Of a stretch of 64,000 bases of DNA, positions 55,217 to 64,000 are shown in pieces. The notes under the pieces were generated by a model. The model saw only the letters and a program-made list of their open reading frames with translations, ran no database searches and was not told where the DNA came from. Positions within the stretch are counted from its first letter, which is position 1; the number at the start of each line of letters is the position of its first letter. Origin of the DNA: Anaspis maculata. Taxonomy: Eukaryota > Arthropoda > Insecta > Coleoptera > Scraptiidae. The translations under genes were made by a program, and so were the position numbers. The DNA is taken from contig OX421965.1 in assembly GCA_949128115.1 (NCBI GenBank), positions 8,312,753 to 8,376,752 of the forward strand. Reading direction: 5' to 3'.

Positions 55217-55318
55217 TTCAAATCCAATAGGACATTTCACCCTGATGATAGTACCATTCTGATGAGGAAGAAGCCCGTCTGGCGATTCCGCAAGATATCC
55301 ATGGGTCGTCGGGTCCAC
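55217..55318 (-). pseudogene. YqaJ-type nuclease fragment
   Basis: On the minus strand the frame reads DPTTHGYLAESPDGLL and then TIIRVKCPIGFE. The SPDG motif, and a following x-x-KCP about 15 residues later, are the core of YqaJ/lambda-exonuclease-like nucleases (usual pattern ASPDG ... E-x-KCP). Here the second acidic residue of the E-x-K pair is Arg, so it is probably inactive. YqaJ-like genes are repeated in several insect genomes. The surrounding frame to 54836 lacks more of the domain. The match is short, so this is a moderate call. Confidence 0.5.
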
Positions 55319-55402
55319 AAACAGGCCTCATAGTTCAACTTTATTCCGTTAAGTTCAGTTTTAATCACGGATGTTTTAATCCAACCATACAACTTTTTTC
55401 TT

Positions 55403-55537
55403 ATGGTGCGATTCTCTAAAAAATTACGTTCTATAAAGGCTCTGTTACGTTGTGATTACTCAGGCAACAGCCAATTGCCGACACTGATTTTTACATAACA
55501 AAGCGTTTATGGAATGTTATTTTTTACAGAATAACAC
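55403..55537. mobile_element. TAATGGTGC MITE, second copy
   Basis: It begins TATGGTGCGATTCTCTAAAA and ends TTTTTTACAGAATAACAC. It is the inverted and diverged counterpart of 4088-4229, sharing GGCTCTGTTACGTTGT and the CAGGCAACAGCCAAT block. It is nested in the 52779-56229 element. Confidence 0.7.
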
Positions 55538-56233
55538 TTTTTTTTTTCTATCTTGAACGGTAAGGCCGCTATGGGATATTTACGCTAGGATCGGCCACTC
55601 TTTATCTTCCCATAGCTTCCAGTTACTGGGTTCAATGCCTGTTCTAAATTTTCATTGAAATCAAAGATTGAAATTGGCTGCTCCCAATGGGCGACAGACT
55701 GCTGAGATAAGGTTGTTGTACTTGCACCAGGGTGTATCGTTGGTGTATGGGTGAACTTTTTTTTGAATTTTCGATTGTTTCAAGAATTTGATTCCAACAA
55801 AAATCGACAGAGTTTTTATTTCTTGCGGACTATAAATAATGTATGATGATACCGGACGGGAACCGCTCGCGCTTGCAGGTGGGCGGCACGCGGTGAACTT
55901 CAAAGGGAAATATTCAAAATTGATTTCGGTCGATACTATTGATGATATTTGAATTTTGAAAAAAGGTTATTATACAATATTTACCACAGAATAAAATGAC
56001 TACCTGAGATTTTCAAAAAAAAAATTTAAAAATTTGAGAAAATCCAAACAAAATTTCCAAAAAATACAAAAATGAAAATTTTTGACTACAGCATCAAATA
56101 ATTATATATTCTAAAAATAATAACGTTTGAATTTTTAAAATCGGTCTATTGAGTAAATTTTGAGAATGTTAATAGTTTCCGCGCCATCTCGCGTCTCAGA
56201 AACACATTATTTTATCGTCCCCTTTAGCCTTAA

Positions 56234-56865
56234 GAGTCCTCTGTACGCTCGAAGCAGCTCCGACTAAAAGGCCTCTAAATCGAAGGCGGTGATTTTTTTT
56301 CAACTGGTATTTGGTGATTACACTTCATATCTCCATAAAAACATGTGAGAGGAACAAAATCCGAGGAAAACCGATCACAGCCGAAGATAGTGAAATTACA
56401 CGAGCGCCATCCTAGGGCCTTTATTTGACTTGAAAGAAATTTTTTTTTTCCAAGGAGGACTCTCTACAGTATTCTGCACCATCGTACCGGGTGGTTTTTT
56501 TATAAAATATCTGGAGCCAAAGTTATTTGGCTGTGAAAATTATCAAAAAAATACTCAAAAATTTAGAGTTTCATATCTTCAGCTGAAATTTTTTTACTGA
56601 AAAACCACCCGGTACGATTGTGCAGAATACTGTTGAGAGTCCACCCTGAAAAAAGGATTCTTGTTCCAAGTCAAATGAAGGCCCTAGGGTGGCGCGCGTA
56701 AGATTTGACTATCTTCGGCTGTGATCGGTTTTTCTCGGATTTTTTTCCGTTGACATGTTAAAATAGATATATGAAGTGAAATCTCCAAATGCCAGTTCAA
56801 AGAAAATCACCGGCTTCGATTTAGAGGCATTTTAGTTGGAGCCACTCTGAGCGTACAGAGGACTC
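56234..56865. mobile_element. TTAA-flanked foldback with GAGTCCTCTGTACGC ends
   Basis: Ends GAGTCCTCTGTACGCTC and GAGCGTACAGAGGACTC are inverse, with TTAA at 56230-56233 and 56866-56869. The arms pair over about 300 bp each (TAAATCGAAGGCGGTGATT with AATCACCGGCTTCGATTTA; GGTGGTTTTTTTA with AAAAACCACCC). It shares its left TTAA with the preceding element. It is non-coding. Confidence 0.82.
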
Positions 56866-56869
56866 TTAA

Positions 56870-57474
56870 GGAATGTAAGTGTGAAATGGAAAATGTTTTG
56901 TAATATATTTTACTGTTTTATATAGTAAACTTACATATACTAAGCATTTATCAACATACAATGACAATTTCAGATAAAAAACCGAAAAAATATATTTTCA
57001 TGATTTTTTGAGAACTTTTTTTTCAATAATATACTTGAAAACGTAGCTTCCATTTTGATGATTGTCTTTTGATTTCAAAGTTTTGTCATTACACTTGTTC
57101 TGGAAAGCAACATACGGCTGATGGTGAATCTTTGGTTCAAAGTTTTCTACGAGTATTTCTATCTCGCTCATGAACTCATTCAGGTGTCTAGAAATTTTCG
57201 GACTGGATATGCACCAACGGCGAAGGGCAGTAGGATCTTCAGTGTTATAACGTATGGTCCGAAAGTTTTGGGAAATTGTTCCAAGCCGAGTTCCAAGCTA
57301 TAGACGAATCTAGTTTACCTTTTCTCCTGACGCATGTGCGAAGTGTGGAGGGCTTGCCATTGGTACACTCCGGTCACGTGATAGAATTCGTGCAAATTCC
57401 GAAAATTAACACAGTAAAATTGAGTGAATACTAATTTTCGCTATAGATTCGTAAGTTTTAGTTCACTAAAAAGT
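56870..57474. other. unassigned
   Basis: A/T-rich spacer. A 60-residue frame at 57121-57303 has no motif, and no bounded repeat is evident. Confidence 0.3.
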
Positions 57475-57529
57475 ATAATTTACGGAAGCGTAGAAGGGCC
57501 ATGTGTTTTTTTTTTCGTATTAATGTCGT

Positions 57530-57935
57530 CATTTATTAAATGCCGACTTTTAATCTCAGCAAATAGTGAATGCCAACTTTCAAACCCAGCATTTATTAAA
57601 TGCCGACTTCTAAACTCAGCATTTATTAAATGCCGACTTCCTAAACTCAGCATTTATTAGATGCCGACTTCTAAACTCAGCATTTATTAAATGCCGACTT
57701 CTAAACTCAGCATTTTATTAGATGCCGACCTCTAAACTCAGCATTCATTAAATGCCGACTTCTAAACTCAGCATTTATTAGATGCCGACTTTCAAACTCA
57801 GCATTTGATAAATGCCGACTTTTAATCTCAGCAAATAGTAAATGCCGACTTTCAAACCCAGCATTTATTAAATGCAGACTTCTAAACTCAGCATTTATTA
57901 AATGCCGACTCTTAAACTCAGCATTTATTAGATTG
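57530..57935 (+). repeat. 30-bp tandem array, left arm
   Basis: About 13 units of AAATGCCGACTTCTAAACTC followed by AGCATTTATT. Single-base variants (TTCAAACCCAG, CTCTTAAACTC) and two interruptions with GCAAATAGT are present. One register of the frame happens to stay open for a few units; this is not coding. Confidence 0.92.
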
Positions 57936-59095
57936 CAAAATGGTTGGAGTAACGAGAGGTTTCAGATTGCAGGAAACTTCGACGCATGAATAAGACACAC
58001 ACCTGCATAACTGGCGGAGGAGCCGTACATCGAGATTGCTTTTCTTGTACCGGACTGATTGTAATATATTGTATTGGTTTCCGTATCGACGAGTAGGTAC
58101 ATAAGTATCAGCCAGTATTCATTGCTATGGTGAGTCCAGGCATGGTAAGTAAAAGAGTCCTAGGAACGGCCAGTGTTCAAACCAACAAGTGTGTGATCGG
58201 TGACGTCATGAACTCCGATGATTGTGATTGCTGGACTGTAAGACAGAATATCTGGCTTACTGAACCAGGTACAGACATCAGCGACACATCAATGGAAAAC
58301 GCAAAGAGAATTTTTCTTCATCTGAAGTATGTACTTTGTTTTGTCGGTCATGAATTTTCGAACTCTTGTGACTCGTCCGATTGAAATTGCATTTTATTGG
58401 AAAGTAGAGCACCTACAAGCATCGGCCTCCCCTCAAAAGAAAGCTGGAACTTCAGGCTTCCCCCAAATTGAAATTGTTTGTTTTGTTGCCCTGATATTTT
58501 TTGAGCAAATCACGCTGGATTGCTTCAGCTGGGACAGCCTGTATACCATTTTGCAAAGTTCGGCCTAATAACAAAGGTACTTCAAACTTGACTTTTTCCG
58601 GATAAGAAAAATGTGTAACTCAGTGACGTTTTGATCAAAATAACTTAGATTAAGAATAGAGTGATTTGTCAAAACTATCTACCGACCTGCAAAATTTTGA
58701 AAGAATACAACCAATAGTGTAGGGATTATTAGGGTCAATAATTTAGAAGCATCTGAAGAAAAGTTGACTCAAGGTGACCCCTTATAACTTCTACGCCACT
58801 GATTGGATTCTTTCAAAAATTGACCAGGTTGATAGACAATGACCACAAACCAGTTTATGCTAAAACTGAACTGGTAAAACTAAAGCTAAATTTGTCGTTA
58901 CGTTCCTGAGTTGGTTACAAATTTTTGAAATCTGAAGAAAGTGAACTTTAAAGGGTTCAAGGGTTGTATCTTATTTGTTATTAGGCCGAACTTTGCAAAA
59001 TAGTTCATAGGTTTTCTGATTCATCTGCTTCACTGATGGACTATGCTCCTGAATATCGCAGCTTATAGCATACCAACATGGCACATGATGAAAAA

Positions 59096-59330
59096 GTCGG
59101 CATTTATCAAATGCTGAGCTTGAAAGTCGGCATTTATCAAATGCTGAGCTTGAAAGTCGGCATTTAATAAATGCTGAGTTTAGAAGTCAGCATCTGATGA
59201 CTGCTGAGTTTAGAAGTAGGCATTTAATAAATGCTGAGTTTAGAAGTCGGCATTTAATGAATGCTGGGTTTGAAAGTTGGCATTCACTATTTGCTGAGAT
59301 TTAAAGTCGGCATTTAATAAACGATGACAT
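59096..59330 (-). repeat. 30-bp tandem array, right arm (inverted)
   Basis: About 8 units that are the inverse of the left array (AAAGTCGGCATTTAATAAAT, then GCTGAGTTT). The first units have an AGCTTGAAAG variant absent from the left array, so the two arrays have homogenised separately. Confidence 0.92.
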
Positions 59331-59417
59331 TATTACGAAAAAAAAAAACACATGGCCCTTCTACGCTTCCGTAATAATTGAACAATATGGTGTGTTTTTA
59401 GTAGTGATTTCTGCACA

Positions 59418-59720
59418 ATGGAAATCGGCGAAAATAGTAGTGGATCCAATAAACATTTCTGTTACTGGAACTGCAGAAGTGATAGCCGCTACAATGAGCA
59501 AAACTTGTTTTATTTTGAAAGATTTCCAAAAACATGCTTAAAATACCGTAAAGGTGATATCCCCAAACGTCAATTTCGAGGTCATTTAAAGAACTGTGCG
59601 CGATGCAACAAGTCAGAAAAATGGATAAGGTTATGTAAACCTTTTGGTGGTGACACTGGTCGACTCCAAAGTATCGCAGACATTACAAAAGACACATATT
59701 TATGTTCCCTGGGCCGCTAA
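59418..59720 (+). CDS. THAP-like zinc-finger ORF
   Basis: A 100-codon frame starting MEIGENSSGSNKHFCYWNCR. It has a Cys-x3-Cys pair (CYWNC), an FERFPK motif, a tryptophan in KWIRLC, and an end reading ITKDTYLCSLGR. The order C..C, FPK, W..C and C-S-L-H is the pattern of C2CH THAP-like DNA-binding fingers found in hosts and in P-element-type transposases. The expected final His after CSL is replaced by Gly-Arg and a stop, so the finger seems cut at its last ligand. This may be truncation or a missed splice site. It begins just outside a foldback transposon. Host gene or TE remnant cannot be decided. Confidence 0.4.
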   Translation: MEIGENSSGSNKHFCYWNCRSDSRYNEQNLFYFERFPKTCLKYRKGDIPKRQFRGHLKNCARCNKSEKWIRLCKPFGGDTGRLQSIADITKDTYLCSLGR

Positions 59721-60307
59721 TTTTGAATCGTGTGAGAGAAGTCCCTGGGAGTTTTATATAATCCGTACTACACTTCTGTAGCGAAAGTTGCCTAAAAACG
59801 ACGATTTCGACGACGACGACGTTCAACGAGAGTTTCCGGATCCAGTACAAGCCACTGTTGGTACTGTTGGTAGCACCGCTATTGTCACGTGATAGCCGCT
59901 CGCCCGCTCGATCGATGTTGTTTTCGGTGTTTTCACACTTTTCATTTGTAAAATACTGACTTTTAGAGAAAAAAAAATCGATCGTATACAGGGTGGTGAA
60001 AATTTCGATGCTCACCATTGGTATCTTGGAAACGGTAAGAGATACGAGGTCGGTTGAATTAGAAAAAAGTTGCGCATTTTTGTGGCGATTAAGAATCTGG
60101 AAAGAAACTTTGAATGTTTTGATTGGTTCACGATTTATCACGAAAAAACTAAAAATTTTGATTTCAGAAATTGTTTTTTATTTCTCCAACCATTGGAGCT
60201 ATTTCAATCAAACTTGGTAGTTTTATGTTTTTGATCACTCCGAGTCGATCTTCGTTGACAGAAATTTTCCAGGCCTTCTAGATGTCAAATTATGACAGTC
60301 AACTTTT
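59721..60307. repeat. spacer and half of a TACAGGG foldback cut by a gypsy LTR
   Basis: From 59987 (TACAGGGTGGTGAAAATTTC) the sequence follows the left arm of the 31674-32562 foldback: GTCGGTTGAATTAGAAAAAAGTTGCG, and later TGACAGTCAACTTTTT. It stops abruptly at 60307, where the gypsy LTR begins. The other arm is not in the window, probably because it lies beyond the gypsy element. Confidence 0.6.
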
Positions 60308-60639
60308 TGTTGGGAGAGCCGGGACGTCGCATTCACTCAATAAGACACCTTATAACGCTCGAAAACTTTATTCACGGGAGCGACTTTACACACGTCCTCC
60401 TTGTTCATGCTTTGGTCCCGTACTGCCCGCTTGGTCCTGCTTCCTGTGGCACGCAGGAAGTAGGTACCTCGGTACTGCCAACCTAACCATTGCCAACTTT
60501 GGCGCTAACACTCGGCCAAACCTGGCCTGAAAATGACCTCATTTTCATCTAGGTAGCTTTCCGGACTTCAGTTACAAGCATTAACATTATATCATATGAA
60601 CACTGAATTCTATCAGAGCTAAGGTACTATTTCGGCAAA

Positions 60640-60745
60640 CGATATGAACATTGGAAACAACCGAAACTCATCATCTAAACGATATGAACATTGGAAACAA
60701 TCGAAACTAATCATCTAAATGATATGAACATTGGAAACGGAAACT
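60640..60745 (+). repeat. 40-bp tandem repeat in the gypsy 3' UTR
   Basis: GATATGAACATTGGAAACAA starts at 60641, 60681 and 60721, giving two and a half copies of a 40-bp unit with few changes. Confidence 0.9.
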
Positions 60746-60796
60746 ACCGTAAAAATATGAACAAAAATATTCTTTCTACCTTCGAGTCTTATTTAT

Positions 60797-63700
60797 TCAC
60801 TCCGTATAATCCTCAAGGTATCCAGGCCGTCGTCGTGCCCGTTTATCACTCACTTGTCTGGAGCTTTTTTCGACGGTGGGTATTAAAGGCCTTTCGCGAG
60901 CACTCCCGCACATTTCGTCGCCACTTTCTGGAGGATCCGCGTCACATTCACTACATGCCTTTTCAGCCGTTTCGGTATTTACTGACTTTTCGCGGAAACT
61001 CCCGGCACTTTCTTCTTCGTCCACGTCGCTTGGCTTCTCCTCGTCGCTGCTGTCGTCTTGTTCCGGAAGTCGATACACCTTCAGCTGACTCACCGTCGCC
61101 GTCGTGTGGTACTTTCGTCCCTCGATGTTGGACACTCTGTAGGTATCACTCGGCAAAATCTCTGTGATCACCAAGGGTCCTCGGTATTTTGGCTGCAACT
61201 TGGTGCTTTCGCCCGTCATTTGTGGCACACGTCGCAGGAACACCACGTCTCCTATGTTGTATTTCACTCCGTGAAATCGAGACTTGTCGTAGCGGCGCTT
61301 GTATTTCGCTTGTTCGGCGCGTATCACGTCTCGTACCTCTTCCTGCACTTCATGTGCTGGTGTCCATTGACCTTGCTCGTTTTCGGCGAGTGCCGATAAT
61401 TTTCCGTCGTGGAAACGGGGCAAATATCCGTGTAGAATCTCGTACGGCGATTTCCTCGTAGTCTTGTTTGGCATCACGTTCAAGTTCTGCTCCACACGTT
61501 GAATTCTGCTGTCCCAGGTGTCTTCACTTTCCGCGGTTGTCATTATTGATGGAATTAGAGTCCGATGCACTCTCTCGCATTGGCCGTTGGCTCTTGCCCA
61601 ATGAGTTGAAATAAGAGTCAGTTTGATTCCATTCTCTCTGACGAATTTTCCGAAATCATCACTTGTGAAGCATGTACCTCGATCGCAAATTATCCTCGCC
61701 GGAATTCCATACTGCTCTATGAACTTGTTCAGCGCTCGAATCGTAGTTTTCGTTTTAGTGTCCTTCATTGGGTATAGCTTCGTGAACTTTGTCAGCGCAT
61801 CGATCAGCACCAAAATATGCTTGTTGCCCTTCTTGCTTGTGATCAGGGGTCCCACGTGGTCTAAATGTATCCGTCCAAAAGGCCTGCTTGGCGGCGGTAT
61901 GGGATGCAGCTCTCCTGCCTGCTTTCCCGCGGGTAATTTCGCGAGAATACACTCCGCGCAAGCACTGATGTGTCTCCTCACGTATCTTTTCATTCTGGGA
62001 AACCAATACAGTTCCTTAATTTTGGCCACAGTCCTGTCCGTCCCAAAATGTCCCAGCAAATCGTGATACTTCACGGCGATGCTTTTCCTCAGGGAATCCG
62101 GTATCACGTATCGTTCCACATCGTTCATTACACGCATCAGTCTTCCATCCCGCAGTACATAATTCGCGATGTCCCTTTTCTCCGCGTCCGTGCGGTTTGC
62201 GTCTTCTTTCCGGAAAATTTCTATTATTCGGCTCACTTTTGGGTCACTACGCTGCACCGTCAGCACGTAATCCTCTTCTTCCATTGTCAGCAGGACTTCG
62301 CACCTCTCATGAATTTCGTCCATCGTATCTTTTGCTGCACCAACTGGATCCCTTGACAGCGCATCTACGTGACACATCCTGCTTCCTTGGCGGTGCTTAA
62401 TTTCAAGATCGTATTCCTGCAGGAGGTCGTACCATCTGGCCATCTGTGCGTTCTGAGTTTTCCACATGTTTAGGTGCACGATCGCCTGACAATCCGTTAT
62501 CACAACGAATTTGATCCCGATTAGGAAATTACGCAGTCTCTCTACACACCAAACCACAGCCATCAGCTCCAATTTGGAGGAGTGGTACTTGGATTCAACT
62601 TCTGTTGTCTTTTTAGATACATAATATATCGGATGCATCCTGCCGTCTTCGGCTTCTTGTAGAAGCATGCCCGCTAACCCAATTGCAGACGCGTCTGTGT
62701 GCAACTCCGTTCGTTTTGCGTGCGGGTTATACAGTTTCAGAACAGGTTCCGCGCACAAATTATCTCTTAATTTTTCGAACGCTCGGTCCTGTTCCTGATC
62801 CCATTTGAAAACTGCGTCTTTTCTCAGGAGGTCACTAAGGGGTCGCGCGGCCACGGCATAGTCCTTCACGAATCGACGAAAATATCCGCTTAGCCCGAGA
62901 AATCGACGAACTTCACGCACGTTTTGCGGTCGCGGAAAATCTCTAATCGCTTCGATTTTTGCACACCCCGGTTTTATGCCGTCCGCTGACAATTGCATTC
63001 CAAGATACTCCACTTCGCGCGCGCCAAAAACACATTTTGAAATTTTCAAAGTCAATTTCGCACTTCTCAGTCTCTCGAAAACTTCGCGCAACTTGGTAAT
63101 CATCTCTGGCCAATCCCTTGCTGGGCAGATCACGTCGTCCAGGTATGACATGACCACTTGATTTTTCAGGGGTCCCAAGGCTAAACTCATGGCTCGACTA
63201 AACTCGTAGGGCGCATTCACCAGTCCAAACATCAATCTTTCCAGCTGCCCGGTCTCATCCATCGTTATAAAAGCGGTCTTCTCTTTTGCTTCTTCGGACA
63301 ATGGTAACTGCAGATATCCATGAGCCAAGTCAAGAACCGAGAACAGTTTACAGCCGCTCAGATTCTCGAGGTGTTCTTCTGGATTCGATATCGGAAAGTT
63401 CTTTTTCACTGTCTGACTGTTCAATTTGCGGTAATCTATCACCAGCCGCGGCTCTCCTGTCTTCTTCGTTACCAGTAGCACTGGACTGCAGTAGGGTGAA
63501 TTGGTTTCTTTCACCAGGCCATGCCTTTTCCACTCGGCAATGATCTCTTTGGTGACTTGTCGTTCCTTCATGCTAGCCCGGTACGGCTTCGCCTTCACTG
63601 GCACTCCGCTGTCCTCTATGTCGACTTCAACCAAATTCGTGCACCCTAGCTCCGCCAATGTAAGTGAAAAGCAGTCCCGAAACTCGTTGCACAGCCGGAG

Positions 63701-64000
63701 CAGATCATCCATTATTTCAGGGGGTGTGTCTTGGTCCACATTCAACATTTCTTTCGTGATTGGAGCTTTCTCCTCATCCTTCGTCTCCAAGCACATCACC
63801 GCATTGAACGCCGAGGCCCTTCCCACGCAGGTACCTTCGCCAATGGTGACGTCCTTGCCTGAGCTGTTGTCTAGAGGTATCATCCATGTCGTGTCATCGC
63901 CCGTTGCTTCTACCTCAACGAAACTCACTGAGTTTTTCAACAACATGTTGTTTCCCACGGTACGAAGCTTGACTCTCGGAGAAATTTCACTTATTTCGAG
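60797..64000 (-). CDS. gypsy Pol polyprotein, 5' end outside the window
   Basis: The frame stays open from the right edge to 60797. The ATG at 63958 is internal, because 14 more codons continue upstream of it in frame. Reverse transcriptase comes first (KLFSVLDLAHGYLQLPL, then SYLDDVICPA near 63140). RNase H follows (LHTDASAIGLAGMLL near 62690, with KLELMAVVWCVERL). The integrase has H2C2 (HDLLGHFGTD, CAECILAK), core residues (IHLDHVGPL, IICDRGTCFTS, RANGQCERVHR) and a GPY/F-type C-terminus (LQPKYRGPLVITE). Note DRGT in place of the usual DNGT next to the second catalytic Asp. The protease lies beyond the window. No stop or frameshift is seen, so it may be intact. It belongs to a different lineage from the nested gypsy at 37785. 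Confidence 0.92.
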   Translation of the reverse strand, partial: LEISEISPRVKLRTVGNNMLLKNSVSFVEVEATGDDTTWMIPLDNSSGKDVTIGEGTCVGRASAFNAVMCLETKDEEKAPITKEMLNVDQDTPPEIMDDLLRLCNEFRDCFSLTLAELGCTNLVEVDIEDSGVPVKAKPYRASMKERQVTKEIIAEWKRHGLVKETNSPYCSPVLLVTKKTGEPRLVIDYRKLNSQTVKKNFPISNPEEHLENLSGCKLFSVLDLAHGYLQLPLSEEAKEKTAFITMDETGQLERLMFGLVNAPYEFSRAMSLALGPLKNQVVMSYLDDVICPARDWPEMITKLREVFERLRSAKLTLKISKCVFGAREVEYLGMQLSADGIKPGCAKIEAIRDFPRPQNVREVRRFLGLSGYFRRFVKDYAVAARPLSDLLRKDAVFKWDQEQDRAFEKLRDNLCAEPVLKLYNPHAKRTELHTDASAIGLAGMLLQEAEDGRMHPIYYVSKKTTEVESKYHSSKLELMAVVWCVERLRNFLIGIKFVVITDCQAIVHLNMWKTQNAQMARWYDLLQEYDLEIKHRQGSRMCHVDALSRDPVGAAKDTMDEIHERCEVLLTMEEEDYVLTVQRSDPKVSRIIEIFRKEDANRTDAEKRDIANYVLRDGRLMRVMNDVERYVIPDSLRKSIAVKYHDLLGHFGTDRTVAKIKELYWFPRMKRYVRRHISACAECILAKLPAGKQAGELHPIPPPSRPFGRIHLDHVGPLITSKKGNKHILVLIDALTKFTKLYPMKDTKTKTTIRALNKFIEQYGIPARIICDRGTCFTSDDFGKFVRENGIKLTLISTHWARANGQCERVHRTLIPSIMTTAESEDTWDSRIQRVEQNLNVMPNKTTRKSPYEILHGYLPRFHDGKLSALAENEQGQWTPAHEVQEEVRDVIRAEQAKYKRRYDKSRFHGVKYNIGDVVFLRRVPQMTGESTKLQPKYRGPLVITEILPSDTYRVSNIEGRKYHTTATVSQLKVYRLPEQDDSSDEEKPSDVDEEESAGSFREKSVNTETAEKACSECDADPPESGDEMCGSARERPLIPTVEKSSRQVSDKRARRRPGYLEDYTE

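Larger units (their letters stand above)
52779..56229. mobile_element. 3.4-kb TTAA-flanked element with nested foldbacks
   Basis: The ends GGCTAAAGGGGAC and GTCCCCTTTAGCC are inverted and flanked by TTAA (52775-52778 and 56230-56233). About 350 bp at each end pair imperfectly (GCAGGTAGTCATTTT with AATGACTACCTGAG; T-rich/A-rich blocks). The TTAA target suggests piggyBac-type mobility, but no piggyBac transposase is present. It contains a (CTGT)n tract near 53530, a further element at 54009-55103, a YqaJ-like remnant at 55217-55318 and a MITE at 55403-55537. Confidence 0.7.
57481..59373. mobile_element. foldback transposon with internal 30-bp satellite arrays
   Basis: Inverted ends TACGGAAGCGTAGAAGGGCC and GGCCCTTCTACGCTTCCGTA, each followed by CATGTGTTTTTTTTT-type tracts. 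ATAATT occurs on both sides (57475-57480 and 59374-59379), a possible 6-bp target duplication. Just inside each end is a tandem array of about 30 bp (unit TTATTAAATGCCGACTTCTA, then AACTCAGCA): about 13 copies at 57530-57935, and about 8 copies in inverse orientation at 59096-59330. The unique core (57940-59090) shows further inverted blocks (GTTCGGCCTAATAACAAA with TTTGTTATTAGGCCGAAC) but no transposase. The design resembles Foldback (FB) elements of flies. Confidence 0.8.
60308..64000 (-). mobile_element. Ty3/gypsy retrotransposon, 3' part, running off the right edge
   Basis: The left border at 60308 (TGTTGGGAGAGCCGG) is where a foldback repeat is interrupted, so it should be the end of the 3' LTR. 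The LTR may run to about 60586 (GCATTAACA), giving TGTT..AACA ends. This limit is uncertain, because the 5' LTR is outside the window and no clear purine tract is seen. An AATAAA-type signal on the minus strand lies near 60370. The 3' untranslated part holds a 40-bp tandem repeat. Confidence 0.8.

Noticed and set aside
57530..57935. CRISPR-like regular repeat array
   Set aside because: The 30-bp units are directly adjacent with no unique spacers, they are mirrored at 59096-59330, and the host is a eukaryote. It is a tandem array of a foldback transposon.
58127..58384. 85-residue ORF in the core of the satellite-bearing foldback
   Set aside because: It starts with MVSPGMVSKRVLG but resembles no transposase. 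It is too short and unsupported to call.

Overview
This is an insect nuclear genome window. Genes are split by short-consensus GT/AG introns, coding density is very low, and most of the DNA is transposable elements (TEs). The frequent TAGGTA/TACCTA motifs and the mix of hAT, TTAA-flanked, Tc1, BEL/Pao and Ty3/gypsy elements suggest a hemipteran, possibly a sternorrhynchan. That placement is a guess from sequence style, not from a marker gene.

Host genes: two are well supported, both on the minus strand. At 12394-18230 is a five-exon gene for an ankyrin-repeat DHHC palmitoyltransferase of the insect Patsas type, predicted at 521 aa. At 30022-31500 is a single-exon leucine-rich-repeat protein of 492 aa. 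Possible exons of further genes lie at 848-865 and 7515-10150, and a THAP-like zinc-finger ORF lies at 59418-59720. All of these are weak.

Layout: 1-12.3 kb holds small non-autonomous DNA elements, two of them hAT elements with exact 8-bp target duplications, plus foldback elements ending in TACAGGGTG. 12.4-18.5 kb is Patsas, with a dead Tc1-like element in intron 2 and a foldback in intron 1. 18.8-29.4 kb is again MITEs, two more hAT-type elements, a tRNA-derived SINE fragment and a probable solo LTR. 30-31.5 kb is the LRR gene.

32.7-51.8 kb is the most striking part. It is a giant inverted repeat about 18.8 kb across, with arms of about 2.2 kb that are nearly identical. Its arms carry a captured LINE reverse-transcriptase fragment. 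A BEL/Pao retrotransposon (35611-48406, 604-bp LTRs, target duplication AACGG) sits just off the centre, and inside that is a younger Ty3/gypsy element (37785-43467, identical 332-bp LTRs, target duplication CAAG). The right arm has also taken two DNA elements whose empty sites can still be read in the left arm.

52.7-59.4 kb holds a 3.4-kb TTAA-flanked element with nested foldbacks and a YqaJ-nuclease-like remnant, a second TTAA element sharing its border, and a foldback with internal 30-bp satellite arrays. 60.3 kb to the right edge is the 3' part of another Ty3/gypsy element.

The relative order of insertion can be read directly: inverted repeat, then BEL, then gypsy. I found no evidence of a new host defence or metabolic system. 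The novelty here is in the architecture of the mobile elements.
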